Shown here: positions 1 through 10,034 of the stretch, piece after piece
How positions within the stretch are numbered: position 1 is the stretch's first letter
How the letters are laid out: every line of letters starts with the position of its first letter
Assembly: GCF_028294535.1 (NCBI RefSeq)
Contig: NZ_JAQBIE010000011.1
Coordinates: 1-64,000, forward strand
Direction of reading: 5' to 3'
DNA from: Paracoccus onchidii
GTDB taxonomy: Bacteria > Pseudomonadota > Alphaproteobacteria > Rhodobacterales > Rhodobacteraceae
DNA length: 64,000 nucleotides
Program-made: the position numbers and the translations under genes
The notes under the pieces: generated by a model
The model's input: the letters and a program-made list of their open reading frames with translations, nothing else
Told to the model about the DNA's origin: nothing
Databases searched by the model: none

Positions 1-113
1 TCATGTTCGGCAGCCTCAAGGATTGGCGGCGTGTGGCGACCCGCTATGACCGATGCCCCGTGGTGTTCCTATCGGCCATCGCCCTCGCGGCGACCGTAAT
101 CTATTGGTTATGA
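1..113 (+). CDS. IS5-family transposase, C-terminal fragment
   Basis: Reading frame from base 3 gives FGSLKDWRRVATRYDRCP and ends ALAATVIYWL before TGA at 111-113. The LKDWRRVATRYD segment is the characteristic C-terminal signature of IS5-family (IS427-like) DDE transposases, just after the catalytic Glu region. The ATG at 3 is internal, not a start; the gene continues to the left of the window. The copy could be intact, since only its last 36 codons are visible. Confidence 0.7.
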   Translation, partial: MFGSLKDWRRVATRYDRCPVVFLSAIALAATVIYWL

Positions 114-126
114 ATCCTGACCCTAG
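1..126 (+). mobile_element. Right end of an IS5-family insertion sequence (partial)
   Basis: The window opens inside an insertion sequence. A transposase C-terminus is readable up to the stop at 111-113, and ten bases later comes GACCCTAG, which read from the other strand starts GGGTCAGGATTCATAA. That resembles the terminal inverted repeat I remember for the IS427 group of the IS5 family. The element probably ends near 123 with a TA or CTAG target at 123-126. The left end and the matching repeat lie outside the window, so the boundary is inferred from one end only. Confidence 0.6.
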
Positions 127-225
127 CTTGATGGTGATGGACTGACCGTCCACAGGAACCGCCGCTGTTCTTCCCTTTGCCATATCGACCACGGCGGCAG
201 GTATCCGCTCGTAGACGTAGAACAT
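124..225 (-). pseudogene. Possible gene start interrupted by the IS element
   Basis: On the minus strand an ATG at 225 opens a frame reading MFYVYERIPAAVVDMAKG and continuing for about 34 codons before it runs into the presumed IS terminal repeat at about 123. Inside the element it continues out of phase with anything sensible. The composition is protein-like, but I do not recognise a family and there is no clear ribosome-binding site. It may be the 5' part of a gene broken by the insertion, or chance. Confidence 0.25.
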
Positions 226-349
226 GCCCGACCCAGGATGCTTCTAAGGTGTCGCCATTCTCAAGCCCATGTATTCATGCCCTGTATCAATTTGGGGCAG
301 GCCACAGCCCTGATAAATCAGGAAGTTCTCGCAAACCAACGGGATAAAC

Positions 350-424
<75 letters not shown>

Positions 425-564
425 ATCGTGGAGGGGCGTTTAGACAATGCGGCCGGAGGGCGCAAGGGGGCATCGCAAATTTTCTTTGGCTTTTGGCGGC
501 GTCATCTGGCCGAACATATGCGGCATTGCTGGACTGCGACGCCCAGCAGCGATAACAGAACCAG

Positions 565-735
565 ATGACTGATCGATCCAAGAACAAACAAAACGGAAAC
601 GATACGCGCGAAGACAGGCTTCGGGCTGCGCTGCGCGCGAATCTGCAGCGGCGCAAGGCCCAGGCGCGGGCGCGTGCCGAGCAGGTCGATCAGGAACAGG
701 ACAAAGGCAGCGAGACAGGCGGAGACGATAGCTAG
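565..735 (+). CDS. Small conserved hypothetical protein upstream of murA (56 aa)
   Basis: ATG at 565 to TAG at 733-735 encodes 56 residues beginning MTDRSKNKQNGNDTREDRL, with a central basic, Ala/Arg-rich helix (RLRAALRANLQRRKAQARAR) and an acidic tail ending GGDDS. The stop directly abuts the murA start at 736 with no gap, which suggests co-transcription and possibly translational coupling. Similar short Arg-rich proteins precede murA in other Rhodobacteraceae as far as I recall. There is no signal peptide or membrane segment. Function is unknown; the basic helix could bind nucleic acid or acidic membrane, which is speculation. Confidence 0.75.
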   Translation: MTDRSKNKQNGNDTREDRLRAALRANLQRRKAQARARAEQVDQEQDKGSETGGDDS

Positions 736-2016
736 ATGGATCAGATCATCGTTCAGGGAAATGGCCCGCTAAAGGGTGAAATTCCGATTGCGGGCGCCAA
801 GAACGCCTGTCTCACACTGATGCCGGCAACCTTGTTGACCGATCAGCCGTTGACATTGACCAATGCGCCGCGCCTGTCTGATATCCGCACCATGACGGCG
901 CTGCTGCAAAGCCTTGGGGCCGAGGTTGCGCCATTGCAGGACGGTCAGGTTCTGGCGCTGTCAAGCCATGACCTGACCAGCCACAGGGCCGAATATGATA
1001 TCGTGCGCAAGATGCGGGCGTCGATTCTTGTGCTTGGTCCGATGCTGGCGCGCGATGGGCGTGCCGAGGTTTCATTGCCGGGGGGCTGTGCGATTGGCGC
1101 GCGGCCGGTCGATCTGCACCTGAAAGCGTTGGAGGCGATGGGCGCCGAGCTTGATCTGCGCGATGGTTATGTTCATGCCAAAGCGCCGTCATCCGGATTG
1201 CGCGGTGCTGTCGTGGAATTTCCGTTGGTATCCGTGGGTGCGACTGAAAACGCGCTGATGGCTGCGACTCTGGCCAAGGGGACGACGGTTCTGCGAAACG
1301 CGGCGCGTGAGCCCGAAATCGTCGATCTTGCGCAATGCTTGCGCCGCATGGGGGCGCAGATCGAAGGCGAGGGCGAAAGCACCATCACCATCCAGGGCGT
1401 CGAGACGCTGCATGGCGCGACCCATCCGGTCGTCACTGACCGGATCGAACTGGGCACCTATATGCTGGCCCCGGCGATGTGTGGCGGCGAGGTCGAGTGT
1501 CTGGGTGGCAGGATCAGCCTGCTATCGGCTTTTTGCGAAAAGCTGGACGAGGCCGGCATCGATGTCGAGGAAACCCCCCGCGGCTTGAAAGTGTCGCGCC
1601 GCAATGGCCGCGTGCGCGCCGTCGATGTCACGACCCAGCCCTATCCCGGATTTCCGACGGATCTTCAGGCGCAGTTCATGGCATTGATGTGCATGGCCGA
1701 AGGCACCAGCAGACTGGAAGAAACTATCTTCGAAAATCGCTTCATGCATGCCCCCGAACTGACCCGGATGGGCGCACAGATCGAGGTTCACGGCGGGCAT
1801 GCGACCGTCACCGGTGTTGAAAAGCTGCGTGGCGCGCCGGTCATGGCCACCGATCTTCGCGCTTCGGTCAGCCTGATTCTGGCAGGCATGGCCGCCGAGG
1901 GGCAAACCACGGTCAGCCGTGTCTATCACCTGGATCGCGGGTACGAACATGTCGTGCGCAAATTGCGCGGCGTTGGAGCCCATATCGAGCGCGTCAAGGA
2001 AGAGGAGCAGGTCTGA
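736..2016 (+). CDS. murA: UDP-N-acetylglucosamine 1-carboxyvinyltransferase
   Basis: First committed step of peptidoglycan synthesis in the cytoplasm: transfer of enolpyruvyl from phosphoenolpyruvate to UDP-GlcNAc. The protein is 426 aa, normal for the family. Visible landmarks are the N-terminal AGAKNA with Lys22-Asn23 (substrate and PEP binding), the catalytic-loop Cys118 in [13 protein letters not shown] (the residue targeted by fosfomycin), and the C-terminal [15 protein letters not shown]. Cys rather than Asp at the loop predicts fosfomycin sensitivity of the enzyme itself. The start directly follows the 56-aa gene, and the stop overlaps the next start by one base (TGATG at 2014-2018). 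Confidence 0.97.
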   Translation: MDQIIVQGNGPLKGEIPIAGAKNACLTLMPATLLTDQPLTLTNAPRLSDIRTMTALLQSLGAEVAPLQDGQVLALSSHDLTSHRAEYDIVRKMRASILVLGPMLARDGRAEVSLPGGCAIGARPVDLHLKALEAMGAELDLRDGYVHAKAPSSGLRGAVVEFPLVSVGATENALMAATLAKGTTVLRNAAREPEIVDLAQCLRRMGAQIEGEGESTITIQGVETLHGATHPVVTDRIELGTYMLAPAMCGGEVECLGGRISLLSAFCEKLDEAGIDVEETPRGLKVSRRNGRVRAVDVTTQPYPGFPTDLQAQFMALMCMAEGTSRLEETIFENRFMHAPELTRMGAQIEVHGGHATVTGVEKLRGAPVMATDLRASVSLILAGMAAEGQTTVSRVYHLDRGYEHVVRKLRGVGAHIERVKEEEQV

Positions 2017-2492
2017 TGGTTGAAGACGCCCGTTTCGCGGACGGAGACGAACGCCCGCTGTTGCTCAAGGCCGAGGACGAACAGGATCTTCAGATCCTGA
2101 GCGCCCTTGTTCAGGACGCGGTTCTGCCTGCATCCGAGATAAGCTATGATCCCAAGGCGCGCCGCCTGGCGTTGTTGATCAACCGGTTCCGCTGGGAAGA
2201 TGCAAACCGCGCCCGCGCGGAAGGTCGCGGATTTGAACGCGTGCGCAGCTTGTTGGTCATCAGCGATGTAACCGGATTGAAGAGCGACGGGATCGACCGT
2301 GACGCCGATACCGTTCTGGAGTTGCTTGCACTTGGCTGGCAGGCCGGAGAGGACGGGACCGGTCGTCTGACGCTGGATTTCGCGGGTGACGGCGCTTTGG
2401 TCGCCGAGGTGGAATGCATCAATCTGGATATTCGCGATGTGACCCGGCCATATCTTGCGCCCTCGGGCAAGGCCCCCAAGCACCCCGAATAA
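2016..2492 (+). CDS. DUF2948 family protein
   Basis: 158-aa soluble protein starting [20 protein letters not shown], with the family core DLQILSALVQDAVLPASEI, NRFRWED and the conserved tail ECINLDIRDVTRPYLAPSG. It belongs to the alphaproteobacterial DUF2948 family, which I know as a fixed partner of murA and hisD in Rhodobacterales and Rhizobiales. No catalytic motif is evident and there is no signal peptide or membrane span. It overlaps murA by one base, so it is almost certainly translated from the same mRNA. Function is unknown. Confidence 0.88.
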   Translation: MVEDARFADGDERPLLLKAEDEQDLQILSALVQDAVLPASEISYDPKARRLALLINRFRWEDANRARAEGRGFERVRSLLVISDVTGLKSDGIDRDADTVLELLALGWQAGEDGTGRLTLDFAGDGALVAEVECINLDIRDVTRPYLAPSGKAPKHPE

Positions 2493-2528
2493 GGGGTGGA
2501 TAGATGAATCAGGAATGATGGAACAGCC

Positions 2529-3842
2529 ATGCCGGTCACGCTAAATACTGCAGATGCCGATTTCGAAACGCGTTTTATTGAAATGCTGTCGGCCAAGCGC
2601 GAGGATTCGACCGATGTGCATGACGCGGTGGCCGGTATTGTCGCCAGGGTGCGGACGGAAGGCGATCTGGCGTTGTGCGAACTGACCGCGCGTTTCGACC
2701 GGCTGCAGCTTGACCCTGACGGGTTGCGGATCACCGAAGCTGAAATTGCCCGGCAGGTGGCCAAGGTATCCGCCGAGGATCGCGCGGCACTGGAATTGGC
2801 CGCAGAGCGGATTCGGGCCTATCACGAAAGGCAATTGCCACGGGATGAAAGCTGGGTCGACGATTCCGGGGCGACCCTGGGGTGGCGCTGGACGCCGGTA
2901 TCGGCGGCGGGCCTTTATGTGCCGGGCGGGCAGGCGGCCTATCCGTCATCGGTGTTGATGAATGCGATTCCCGCCCGTGTCGCCGGGGTAGAACGGTTGG
3001 TGGTATGCGTGCCGACGCCGGATGGCGTGCTGAATCCGCTGGTTCTTCTTGCGGCGCAACTTTCGGGCGTTGACGAAATCTATCGGATCGGTGGCGCGCA
3101 GGCGGTTGCGGCCATGGCTTATGGGACCGAAACCATCGAGCCGGTCGACAAGATCACCGGTCCGGGGAACGCATATGTCGCGGCTGCCAAGCGGCAGGTC
3201 TTCGGGCGGGTCGGAATCGATATGATCGCGGGGCCATCGGAAGTGCTGGTCATTGCCGAAGGGGCGCAGAACCCTGACTGGCTGGCGTTGGACCTGTTGG
3301 CGCAGGCTGAACATGATGCGGATGCCCAATCCATCCTGATGACCACCGATCCGGCGTTGGGCCATGCGGTGGCAGGGGCGGTGGATCGAATCCTGCCGAC
3401 CTTGCCGCGCGCCGAGATCGCCGGCGCAAGTTGGCGTGACTATGGCACCATCATCATCGTGCGCGACTTGCAGGAAGCCGCGCAATTGTCGAACCGGATC
3501 GCACCCGAACATCTGGAACTGTGTGTCGACGACCCCGAGGCGTTGTCGCAGGATTGCGTTCACGCGGGTGCGATCTTCTTGGGGGCACACACGCCCGAAG
3601 CCGTCGGAGATTATGTCAGCGGCCCGAACCATGTTCTGCCTACCGCGCGGTCTGCGCGCTTTTCCTCGGGGCTGTCAGTGATGGATTTTCTGAAACGGAC
3701 CACGCTTGCACGCCTGACACCGGGGGCTTTGGCTGCGATCGGCCCCGCGGCGATGCGACTGGCCGCATCCGAGGGCTTGCAGGCGCATGGCGCTTCGGTT
3801 GAAGCTCGTCTGGTTCAGCTGAATGAAAGGCAAAAGGAATGA
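2529..3842 (+). CDS. hisD: Histidinol dehydrogenase
   Basis: Catalyses the last two steps of histidine synthesis, L-histidinol to L-histidine, with two NAD+ reductions. Length 437 aa is typical. Family landmarks are YVPGGQAAYPSSVLMNAIPA, the signature region IDMIAGPSEVLVIAE, the zinc/histidinol segment LLAQAEHDADAQS and the catalytic Glu-His pair in NRIAPEHLEL, with GPNHVLPT near the C-terminus. The gene is separated from the hisS-hisZ-hisG group (13.6-16.8 kb), so histidine genes are scattered. Its last codons overlap the UPF0262 start by four bases (ATGA at 3839). Confidence 0.97.
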   Translation: MPVTLNTADADFETRFIEMLSAKREDSTDVHDAVAGIVARVRTEGDLALCELTARFDRLQLDPDGLRITEAEIARQVAKVSAEDRAALELAAERIRAYHERQLPRDESWVDDSGATLGWRWTPVSAAGLYVPGGQAAYPSSVLMNAIPARVAGVERLVVCVPTPDGVLNPLVLLAAQLSGVDEIYRIGGAQAVAAMAYGTETIEPVDKITGPGNAYVAAAKRQVFGRVGIDMIAGPSEVLVIAEGAQNPDWLALDLLAQAEHDADAQSILMTTDPALGHAVAGAVDRILPTLPRAEIAGASWRDYGTIIIVRDLQEAAQLSNRIAPEHLELCVDDPEALSQDCVHAGAIFLGAHTPEAVGDYVSGPNHVLPTARSARFSSGLSVMDFLKRTTLARLTPGALAAIGPAAMRLAASEGLQAHGASVEARLVQLNERQKE

Positions 3843-4318
3843 GCCGTCTGATCCGCATACAGATCGATGATTCCGCCATGCCACCCGCAACTGCGGAAAT
3901 GGAACAGGAGCGCAAGGTCGCCGTCTTCGATTTGCTGGAGGATAACAGCTTTTCCCTGCCGGGGCGCGAAGGTCAGGCCACACCTGACGGGCCGTTCGCC
4001 TTGGATCTGTGTATTCGCGAGGGCCGGCTGGTTTTCGACCTAAGCTCCGATGCGAATGAAAAAGTGGCGGAATTTCACCTGTCCCTCGGGCCGTTTCGGC
4101 AGGTGGTCAAGGATTACTTCCAGATTTGCCAAAGCTATTTCGATGCGGTGAAGAAGCTGCCGCCCGCACAGATCGAGGCGATCGATATGGCGCGGCGCGG
4201 CATTCACAATGAAGGCGCGCGTACGTTGCAGGATCGACTGGAAGGCAAGGCCGATCTCGATATTGATACGGCGCGACGTCTGTTTACCCTGATCTGTGCG
4301 CTGATACCGCAGGCCTGA
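3839..4318 (+). CDS. UPF0262 family protein
   Basis: 159-aa soluble protein, MSRLIRIQIDDSAMPPATAE, with the UPF0262 hallmarks QERKVAVFDLLEDNSF, PDGPFALDLCIREGRLVFD and the central LGPFRQVVKDYFQICQSYFD helix. The family is restricted mainly to alphaproteobacteria and its function is unknown. It starts inside the end of hisD (4-base overlap) after a GAAAGG ribosome-binding site, and the phosphatase gene starts three bases after its stop. This order (hisD, UPF0262, phosphatase) is a familiar alphaproteobacterial string, so a shared operon is likely. Confidence 0.9.
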   Translation: MSRLIRIQIDDSAMPPATAEMEQERKVAVFDLLEDNSFSLPGREGQATPDGPFALDLCIREGRLVFDLSSDANEKVAEFHLSLGPFRQVVKDYFQICQSYFDAVKKLPPAQIEAIDMARRGIHNEGARTLQDRLEGKADLDIDTARRLFTLICALIPQA

Positions 4319-4321
4319 GGT

Positions 4322-4780
4322 ATGGCGCAGGACAAGATACCGCATTCGATCCTGTTCTGCTGCGACCATAACGCCATTCGCTCGCCCATGGCCGAGGGGA
4401 TGATGAAGAAATTCTATGGTCATACGGCCTATGTGCAATCGGCGGGCGTCAAGAACGATATGGAAATCGACGGTTTCGCAATATCTGTCTGCGAGGAAAT
4501 CGGCATCACGCTTTCCGCCCATCGCAGCCGAAGCTTTGATGAAATGCAGGAATGGGGCGATGATCTGGGCGGGTTTGACCTGATTGTGGCGTTGTCGCCG
4601 GCAAGCCAGCGACAGGCCCTTGAAATGACACGGTTGTTCCATCTGGATATAGAATACTGGCCGATCATGGATCCGTCCGGAATGGCCGAGGGGCGCGACG
4701 CCAAGCTGGCATTGTATCGCCAGACCCGCGACCAGATCGAAACCCGGATGATCGCAAGGTTCGGCCCGCCAACCGCATGA
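4322..4780 (+). CDS. Low-molecular-weight phosphotyrosine-phosphatase-like protein (ArsC-like)
   Basis: 152-aa cytoplasmic protein of the LMW-PTP/arsenate-reductase superfamily. The P-loop CX5R is at Cys14-Arg20 (FCCDHNAIRSPMAEG), and a candidate general-acid Asp sits in WPIMDPSGMAEG. The fold serves both protein-tyrosine dephosphorylation and thioredoxin-linked arsenate reduction; genomes with this neighbourhood often label it arsC, but the extra resolving cysteines of true thioredoxin-type ArsC are not evident. It ends the murA-hisD transcription unit. A short inverted repeat at 4793-4806 lies between it and the convergent edd. Confidence 0.82.
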   Translation: MAQDKIPHSILFCCDHNAIRSPMAEGMMKKFYGHTAYVQSAGVKNDMEIDGFAISVCEEIGITLSAHRSRSFDEMQEWGDDLGGFDLIVALSPASQRQALEMTRLFHLDIEYWPIMDPSGMAEGRDAKLALYRQTRDQIETRMIARFGPPTA

Positions 4781-4792
4781 GTGTGCGTGGCG

Positions 4793-4806
4793 GAACCGTC
4801 CGGTTC
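4793..4806. terminator. Short inverted repeat between convergent genes
   Basis: GAACCG-tc-CGGTTC sits in the 38-base gap between the phosphatase stop (4780) and the edd stop (4819). The six-pair stem has no T-tract, so it is only a weak candidate for a two-way terminator. Confidence 0.3.
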
Positions 4807-4818
4807 AGGTCAGCCGCG

Positions 4819-6621
<1,803 letters not shown>

Positions 6622-6657
6622 CTGCTGGGCTCCTCTGGCGTTGGGCAATGAATACTA

Positions 6658-6671
6658 TGTTAGCGGTAACG
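6658..6671. promoter_or_regulatory. LacI-family operator upstream of edd (CceR-like)
   Basis: TGTTAGCGGTAACG matches 12 of 14 positions of the palindrome TGTTAGCGCTAACA with the central CG typical of LacI-family operators. The box begins exactly 36 bases before the edd start. A sister site occurs at 8533-8546 before zwf with identical spacing. In Rhodobacter sphaeroides the LacI-type regulator CceR controls Entner-Doudoroff genes from similar sites; assignment to CceR here is by analogy. Confidence 0.75.
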
Positions 6672-6789
6672 ATTCAACCTTTGCCTTCGCGCTTCATGAA
6701 ACCTGCGCGACGATGCGGCTTTGCGGAAGCTTGCTTCTTGTGCCTTGCGGGATGTCATGCGAGATCGGCAGGGAAAGGAATATTCCGCC

Positions 6790-7986
6790 ATGAACGATCT
6801 GCCCGTTATCCGTTTGCGCCCGAAATCCAAACCTCAGGCGATCCGTCACGGTTTTCCTTGGGTCTATGCCGATGAAGCCGTGCTGGATCGACGCACACGA
6901 AATCTTGCGCCAGGAGAATTCGCAATACTTGAAGATCCCGAGCGGCGGCCATTGGCATTGGTGTCGGTCAATCCGGCCTCGAAGATTGTTGGCCGTGTCA
7001 TGGATCGCGACCTGTCCGCGCAGATCGACGAAGATTGGGTGCGGGCGCGTCTGCGCGTCGCGTTGACCATGCGTGAACGTCTGTACGAGGCGCCATTCTA
7101 TCGTTTGGTCCATGCCGAGGCCGATGGCCTGCCGGGGCTGATTGTCGATCGATTTGGCGATGTCGCGGTGATGCAGCCAAATGCTGCCTGGTCTGATCGG
7201 ATGGCTTCGGTGATTGCTGATGCCATCGTTGCCGTGACGGGGGTCAGTTCGGTTATCCTGAACGGGCAGGGGCGTGCGCGTGGGCTGGAAGGGTTGCCCG
7301 AGCGGATGGACGTTCTCGTCGGTCAGGCACCGGCCAACCCGATCCCGGTGCAGATGAATGGTGCAACCTATATGGCCGATCTGATGGGCGGGCAAAAAAC
7401 GGGTATCTTCTTTGATCAGCGCCCCAACCATGCCTTCGCGCAACGGCTGGCAGCGGGCGGCGATATGCTTGATGTGTTCAGCCATATCGGTGGATTCGGG
7501 CTTGCCGCTCTGGCCGCTGGTGCATCCAGCGCGACCTGTGTTGATGGCAGCGCGGCCGCGATCGAGCTGGCCCGGCAGGGCGCCGTGGCGGACGGACGGG
7601 AAGACAAGCTGGAAACGGTTCAGTCCGATGCGTTCAAGGCGATGGAGAAAATGGCGGAAGAGGGGCGTCGCTTCGATCTGGTGGTGTGCGATCCTCCGGC
7701 CTTTGCGCCCTCGCGGCAATCGCTTGAAGCCGGTCTGCGTGCCTATGAACGCGTGGCAAAGCTTGCGGCACCGTTGGTCAAGCCGGGCGGTTATCTGGCG
7801 CTGTGCAGTTGCTCGCATGCCGCGGATCTGACCCAGTTCAGGAATGCGAGTGCGCGCGGGATCGGGCGCGGCGGCCGTCGCGGTGTGCAGATCCACAGCG
7901 GGCAGGCCGGGCCCGACCATCCAACCTTGCCGCAACTGGCCGAGACCGGATACCTCAAGGCCTTGTTCTTCCGGCTGGATGAATGA
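6790..7986 (+). CDS. Class I SAM-dependent rRNA methyltransferase (RlmI-like)
   Basis: 398-aa predicted 23S rRNA cytosine-C5 methyltransferase of the RlmI/RlmK-C family. An N-terminal PUA domain (about residues 5-80, RLRPKSKPQAIRHGFPWVYA) is followed by the connecting EEHB-like region (PGLIVDRFGD) and a Rossmann methyltransferase domain with FDQRPNH, DVFSHIGGFGLAAL, motif IV VCDPPAFAPS and CSCSHAADLTQF. The start at 6790 is chosen because it gives the normal N-terminus (MNDLPVIRL) after GGAAAGGA; an upstream ATG at 6721 would add 23 unrelated residues. Its stop overlaps the PIN gene start (ATGA). Confidence 0.88.
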   Translation: MNDLPVIRLRPKSKPQAIRHGFPWVYADEAVLDRRTRNLAPGEFAILEDPERRPLALVSVNPASKIVGRVMDRDLSAQIDEDWVRARLRVALTMRERLYEAPFYRLVHAEADGLPGLIVDRFGDVAVMQPNAAWSDRMASVIADAIVAVTGVSSVILNGQGRARGLEGLPERMDVLVGQAPANPIPVQMNGATYMADLMGGQKTGIFFDQRPNHAFAQRLAAGGDMLDVFSHIGGFGLAALAAGASSATCVDGSAAAIELARQGAVADGREDKLETVQSDAFKAMEKMAEEGRRFDLVVCDPPAFAPSRQSLEAGLRAYERVAKLAAPLVKPGGYLALCSCSHAADLTQFRNASARGIGRGGRRGVQIHSGQAGPDHPTLPQLAETGYLKALFFRLDE

Positions 7987-8522
7987 AGGTTGTTCTCGAC
8001 GCAAATGTCCTGTTTCCGACAATCCTCCGCGAAATCCTGATCGATGTTGCCGGAAGCGGCTTGTTCACGCCGATCTGGTCCCAGCGGATTCTGGATGAAT
8101 GGCGGCTGGCGGCCGAGCGGCTTGGCCCTGAACAGGGGGTAATCGCCGCCGGTGAGATCGCGGTCCTTACCGCATGTTTTCCGCTTGCGGCGGTGCGCGA
8201 TGATGGTGATCGTCTGATTGATTGGGATCTGCCGGATCCTGCGGACCGGCATGTCATCGAATCGGCGCTGGCGGGCGGGGCGGAAACCATCGTGACTGCC
8301 AATTTGCGTGACTTCCCCGGATATCTGATGCGGCGGGCAGGGGTCGCTGCGGTGCATCCCGATGCTTTCCTGTTGGGGCTTGCCGGGATGGATCGGATGA
8401 CTATCTCGAATGCCGTAGTCCGGGCGCATGAAAAGGCTGTGACGATGGGGGGGCAGATTTCATTGACCCAGATGCTAAAACGAAGCCGGCTGCCACGGCT
8501 GGCCAAATCGATGAAAGGTTGA
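7983..8522 (+). CDS. PIN-domain protein without adjacent antitoxin
   Basis: 179-aa protein with a PIN-nuclease-like fold: VVLDANVLFP (Asp6), RILDEW (Glu39), DPADRHVIESA (Asp88) and TANLRDFP (Asp110) supply the usual acidic metal-binding set. It starts within the stop of the methyltransferase gene (ATGA at 7983), so the two are translationally coupled. A PIN protein next to an RNA-modifying enzyme suggests RNA processing, but that is inference. No small antitoxin gene precedes it, and at 179 aa it is longer than typical VapC toxins (about 130-140), so a chromosomal housekeeping PIN protein is more likely than a toxin. Confidence 0.8.
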   Translation: MKVVLDANVLFPTILREILIDVAGSGLFTPIWSQRILDEWRLAAERLGPEQGVIAAGEIAVLTACFPLAAVRDDGDRLIDWDLPDPADRHVIESALAGGAETIVTANLRDFPGYLMRRAGVAAVHPDAFLLGLAGMDRMTISNAVVRAHEKAVTMGGQISLTQMLKRSRLPRLAKSMKG

Positions 8523-8532
8523 ACCGCCTTGC

Positions 8533-8546
8533 TGTTATCGCTAACA
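8533..8546. promoter_or_regulatory. LacI-family operator upstream of zwf (CceR-like)
   Basis: TGTTATCGCTAACA differs at only one position from the perfect palindrome TGTTAGCGCTAACA. It ends exactly 36 bases before the zwf start at 8583, the same spacing as the edd site. The position just before a strong ribosome-binding site suggests that a bound regulator would overlap the promoter or early transcript of zwf-pgl-pgi. Confidence 0.82.
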
Positions 8547-8582
8547 AAGGCTATGGCAAGTGCTGACGAGAAGGAGGACAGC

Positions 8583-10034
8583 ATGGTCTCGCGCGTCATT
8601 CCGGTCGATGACTTCGATCTGGTCATTTTCGGTGCCACCGGTGATCTTGCTCATCGCAAGATACTGCCTGGTCTGTTCCGGCGCTTTGTGGCCGGTCAAA
8701 TTCCACAAACCTCGCAGATCATCGGGGCGGCCCGCACCGATCAGGACGATCAGGCGTTTCGGGATCAGGCCGGCAAGGCGATTTCGGAATTTGCGGGCGT
8801 CAAGAAGAACGATCCGCGTCTGGCGCAATTCCTTGAATTGCTGGGCTATACCCCCATTGACGCCAAGGGCGAGGGCGGCTGGAAAGAGCTGAAATCGCGG
8901 ATGCGGGACGGGGCCGTCCATGCCTTCTATTTCTCGGTCGCGCCATCCCTGTTTGGTGACATCGCCGAGCGGTTGGCCGGGCACGGTATTGCCGATGAAG
9001 ACAGCCGTATTGTCGTTGAAAAACCCTTTGGTCGCGATCTGGAAAGCGCGCGGGCGTTGAACGCGACCCTGGCGCAACATTTTCAGGAACAGCAGATCTA
9101 TCGGATCGATCATTATCTGGGCAAGGAAACCGTCCAGAACCTGATGGCGGTGCGCTTTGCAAATATCCTGTTCGAACCATTGTGGAATGCGCAATATGTC
9201 GACCACATCCAGATAACCGTCGCCGAGACCGTTGGTGTGGCGGGGCGTGGCAGCTATTATGACAAGTCCGGCGCCATCCGTGACATGGTTCAGAACCACA
9301 TGATGCAGCTGCTATGCCTGATCGCGATGGAGCCGCCATATCACTTTGACCCCGATGCCGTTCGTGACGAGAAACTCAAGGTGATCCGGGCATTGGAGCC
9401 GGTCGCCCCCAATGACATCGTTCGCGGCCAGTATCAGCCCGATGGCGATGAGCCGGGTTATATCGAGGATTGCGAAAATCCCGATTCACGCACTGAAAGC
9501 TATGTTGCGATGAAGGTGCGGATTTCGAACTGGCGCTGGCAGGGCACGCCGATCTACCTGCGGACTGGCAAGAAGTTGCGCGCGCGCACCAGCGAAATCG
9601 CCATCACCTTCAAAGAGCCGCCGCATTCGATTTTCGATGACACCGGTGCGCCAAAGGCAAATGAACTGGTCATACGATTGCAGCCTAACGAGGGTATGAA
9701 CCTCAAGGTGATGATCAAGGAACCCGGTCCGGGCGGTATGCGTCTGGTCCAGGTGCCGCTGGACATGTCATTTGCCGATGCGCTTGGTGCGGAAGGTCAG
9801 GACATGCCGGATGCCTATGAACGCCTGATCATGGATGTGATCCGGGGCAACCAGACCCTGTTCATGCGCGGAGACGAGGTCGAGGCCGCCTGGGCCTGGA
9901 CCGACCCGATCATCAACGCCTGGGAAGACAGCAAGCAGGCCCCCGAGCCTTATGATGCGGGGTCCTCGGGACCGGATGAAGCGCTTAGATTGATGCATCG
10001 TGACAATCGCCGTTGGAGAGAAATCCGATCATGA
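8583..10034 (+). CDS. zwf: Glucose-6-phosphate 1-dehydrogenase
   Basis: Oxidises glucose-6-phosphate to 6-phosphogluconolactone with NAD(P)+, entry to the Entner-Doudoroff and oxidative pentose-phosphate routes. Landmarks are the nucleotide-binding VIFGATGDLAHRK near the N-terminus, active-site RIDHYLGKETVQN, and the C-terminal RLIMDVIRGNQTLFMR. The start at 8583 follows AGGAGG by about six bases and gives 483 aa; the upstream in-frame ATG at 8529 is rejected because the operator would then lie inside the gene. First gene of zwf-pgl-pgi; its stop overlaps pgl by four bases. Confidence 0.97.
   Translation: MVSRVIPVDDFDLVIFGATGDLAHRKILPGLFRRFVAGQIPQTSQIIGAARTDQDDQAFRDQAGKAISEFAGVKKNDPRLAQFLELLGYTPIDAKGEGGWKELKSRMRDGAVHAFYFSVAPSLFGDIAERLAGHGIADEDSRIVVEKPFGRDLESARALNATLAQHFQEQQIYRIDHYLGKETVQNLMAVRFANILFEPLWNAQYVDHIQITVAETVGVAGRGSYYDKSGAIRDMVQNHMMQLLCLIAMEPPYHFDPDAVRDEKLKVIRALEPVAPNDIVRGQYQPDGDEPGYIEDCENPDSRTESYVAMKVRISNWRWQGTPIYLRTGKKLRARTSEIAITFKEPPHSIFDDTGAPKANELVIRLQPNEGMNLKVMIKEPGPGGMRLVQVPLDMSFADALGAEGQDMPDAYERLIMDVIRGNQTLFMRGDEVEAAWAWTDPIINAWEDSKQAPEPYDAGSSGPDEALRLMHRDNRRWREIRS

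Noticed and set aside
6694-8022. 442-codon minus-strand frame opposite the methyltransferase gene
   Set aside because: It mirrors the RlmI-like gene and has an amino-acid composition typical of antisense readings.
7983-8522. PIN gene as a VapC-type toxin of a toxin-antitoxin pair
   Set aside because: No antitoxin gene is upstream or downstream, and the protein is longer than typical VapC.
8529-8582. zwf starting at the ATG at 8529
   Set aside because: The operator and the AGGAGG box would then lie inside the gene, and the family N-terminus begins at 8583.
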